Assembly: GCA_018136815.1 (NCBI GenBank)
Contig: CM030931.1
Location: forward strand, 5,214,148 to 5,278,147
Length of the DNA: 64,000 nucleotides
Direction: 5' to 3'
Origin: Isochrysis galbana
Taxonomy: Eukaryota > Haptophyta > Isochrysidales > Isochrysidaceae
In this document: positions 63,801 through 64,000 of the stretch, piece after piece
How positions within the stretch are numbered: the stretch's first letter is position 1
How the letters are laid out: each line of letters begins with the position of its first letter
Notes under the pieces: generated by a model
Told to the model about the DNA's origin: nothing
The model's input: the letters and a program-made list of their open reading frames with translations, nothing else
Database searches by the model: none
Position numbers and translations under genes: made by a program

Positions 63801-64000
63801 GCGGAAGGGGCGGCTGCGGCGACAATGGAAGGAGCGGTTGGACTGATGGCAGGAGGCAAGCCTGCAGCACTGGTGGGAGGGGCGGCTGCGATGCCGGCGG
63901 GAGGGGCGGCTGCGATGCCGGCGGGAGGGGCGGCTGCGATGCCGGCGGGAGGGGCGGCTGCGGCGCCGGCGGGAGGGGCGGCTGCGGCGCCGGCGGGAGG
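60850..64000 (-). CDS. Large disordered Ser/Pro-rich protein, C-terminal part
   Basis: One open minus-strand frame of over 1,000 codons continues past the window edge, so the start is not seen. It begins, at the edge, with an 8-residue repeat (PPLPPASQ/PPLPPAPQ, 24 bp, about five units at 63870-64000). Then follow long Ser/Pro/Ala/Thr stretches with RSP/SPR dipeptides and near the C-terminus several RxxS sites (LVRRVSFSDPLSPR). Weakly helical pieces occur (ADPLLAIRQLRMTLDQSTDA, RIIERQRALQSKPS, DRIARNLAHLQSQLAQQ). No folded domain is recognised. It may be a scaffold or regulatory protein; function unknown. An intron cannot be excluded, but none is needed. Confidence 0.6.
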   Translation of the reverse strand, partial: LPPAPQPPLPPAPQPPLPPASQPPLPPASQPPLPPASQPPLPPVLQACLLPSVQPLLPLSPQPPLPPSPQPPSPLAHHATQLPPSTSPLRPPDRLMRQESQMPSQPGLPPPPSQSFDVKHGVHLVPYQLSKPPEPTPSSHVTSQPSSSAPPENAALEREQSPVPHPRPPEVQPPLVGDRGFRDEWEPCEMRPWHPPHGTCSPSMSSRSPRSRAPTSPLSRAPRHTPMPPLPPLPETETASTECSPTSAESQEGIDFSKASQSRDTAPIQEVDGAPTSGGARTTNGFSGSRAAQPLASSASAYPSDVSLNAEHLLGSADAEAQLSFLSNEKTVQRRRSPLLESPSTPELFVQDPIADFGPSPPVITRELDIRDDVNQIVKPVPPVSTRVLPLHATSAFAAAAPSAGPEHAMWSPAVHVLSSSMPPWMPSHRFSHIVTSENGCAGSNAARPADTRIIEGVEPSPLPSHEPICFDSEGGTIPVRSSSNCLPCILPADLEGSVREAPRRLLPMAPCTVQSDVENVGADETGNKSHPTRASIQDGWSSDISQSSSLPSISLEACSTSAPTTSLQVAASFGDGSKTQSRTNVDFDCSGRIASLTSQLSSRGRRDAHEQSDQSDISCNVQPPATSTALRQKARPPPLQLQRSVSSDLMASAISPSAAASHGMASNTIPAVPDVVHASGSDGNGTEGCSGMAERRADPLLAIRQLRMTLDQSTDAASARKLDLNDLLRRQTDVTRKMCTQSLGNGAFACRDLSVRGNLATTASHGGAVACARSGPACPLSQVAAEARASTTLDRIQMLLAGGRDRSATALIAAPVASTGASQSLSAAVHGDPLARLGRIIERQRALQSKPSLEKSPPPISPRAAWTANLQTSRPASSLASNMSPEAILQAHLSSDALRRVGQLVGKGESIETQQEEVKCDGTDNDPQAHATQPPRLVRRVSFSDPLSPRVKAPSAQPSPNTCYAGASPEAKVSDWAKRVEATLRLNREPTSCETATQSYCVDAAPPRVLGTPSTVAPGPQVPGVLPATPFDRIARNLAHLQSQLAQQ

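Overview
This is nuclear DNA from a eukaryote with split genes, probably a unicellular alga or related flagellate. Evidence: GT-AG introns of roughly 90-370 bp, a Pol III-type tRNA gene, a Ty3/gypsy chromovirus, hAT and Harbinger-like DNA transposons, a hybrid histidine kinase, a photolyase, a possible ciliary protein, and CUB/EGF receptor modules. A haptophyte or stramenopile would fit the receptor domains and the giant-virus-like fragments, but the lineage is inferred and not proven. Three 100-N gaps (9460-9559, 34560-34659, 59660-59759) show a scaffolded assembly, and the gaps lie inside or beside repeats.

Layout. 0.7-5.7 kb: a C2orf69-family gene, a coiled-coil gene and a weak three-exon gene. 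5.9-9.4 kb: a palindrome-started repeat element and a virus-like patch holding a chimera of an IS5-type transposase and a Fanzor/TnpB tail, plus two unknown genes. 10.3-15.0 kb: a protein built from about 24 tandem 52-residue repeats. 16.3-25.9 kb: a ~17-exon gene for a ~2,300-residue single-pass receptor. It joins a secreted bacterial taurine/NMT1-type substrate-binding domain, CUB and EGF-like modules, a membrane span and a cytoplasmic TIR/HET-like 'SHQW' domain. 26.5-35.2 kb: repeats with palindromic inverted termini, galactokinase with a C-terminal membrane anchor, and next to it a 1.6-kb element with ~40-bp inverted ends carrying a Myb/SANT gene. 35.6-45.0 kb: an SKP1-like gene, nested non-autonomous elements, a RING-type gene with a perfect N-myristoylation start, a possible ciliary protein and a PAS hybrid histidine kinase. 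45-55.1 kb: a transposon graveyard (short hAT with exact 8-bp duplications, SINE-like copies next to tRNA-Pro, a deleted gypsy element, a hAT transposase pseudogene). 55.8-57.6 kb: a photolyase ending in a PCNA-binding-like peptide. 57.6-64 kb: repeats, a second Fanzor tail and the C-terminal part of a large disordered protein that runs off the window.

The host genes do not form an obvious pathway. The most interesting item is the receptor: a bacterial-type solute-binding ectodomain wired through one membrane span to an immune-type cytoplasmic domain. The window also allows unusually clean mobile-element reconstruction, with two insertions that can be compared with uninterrupted copies in the same window.
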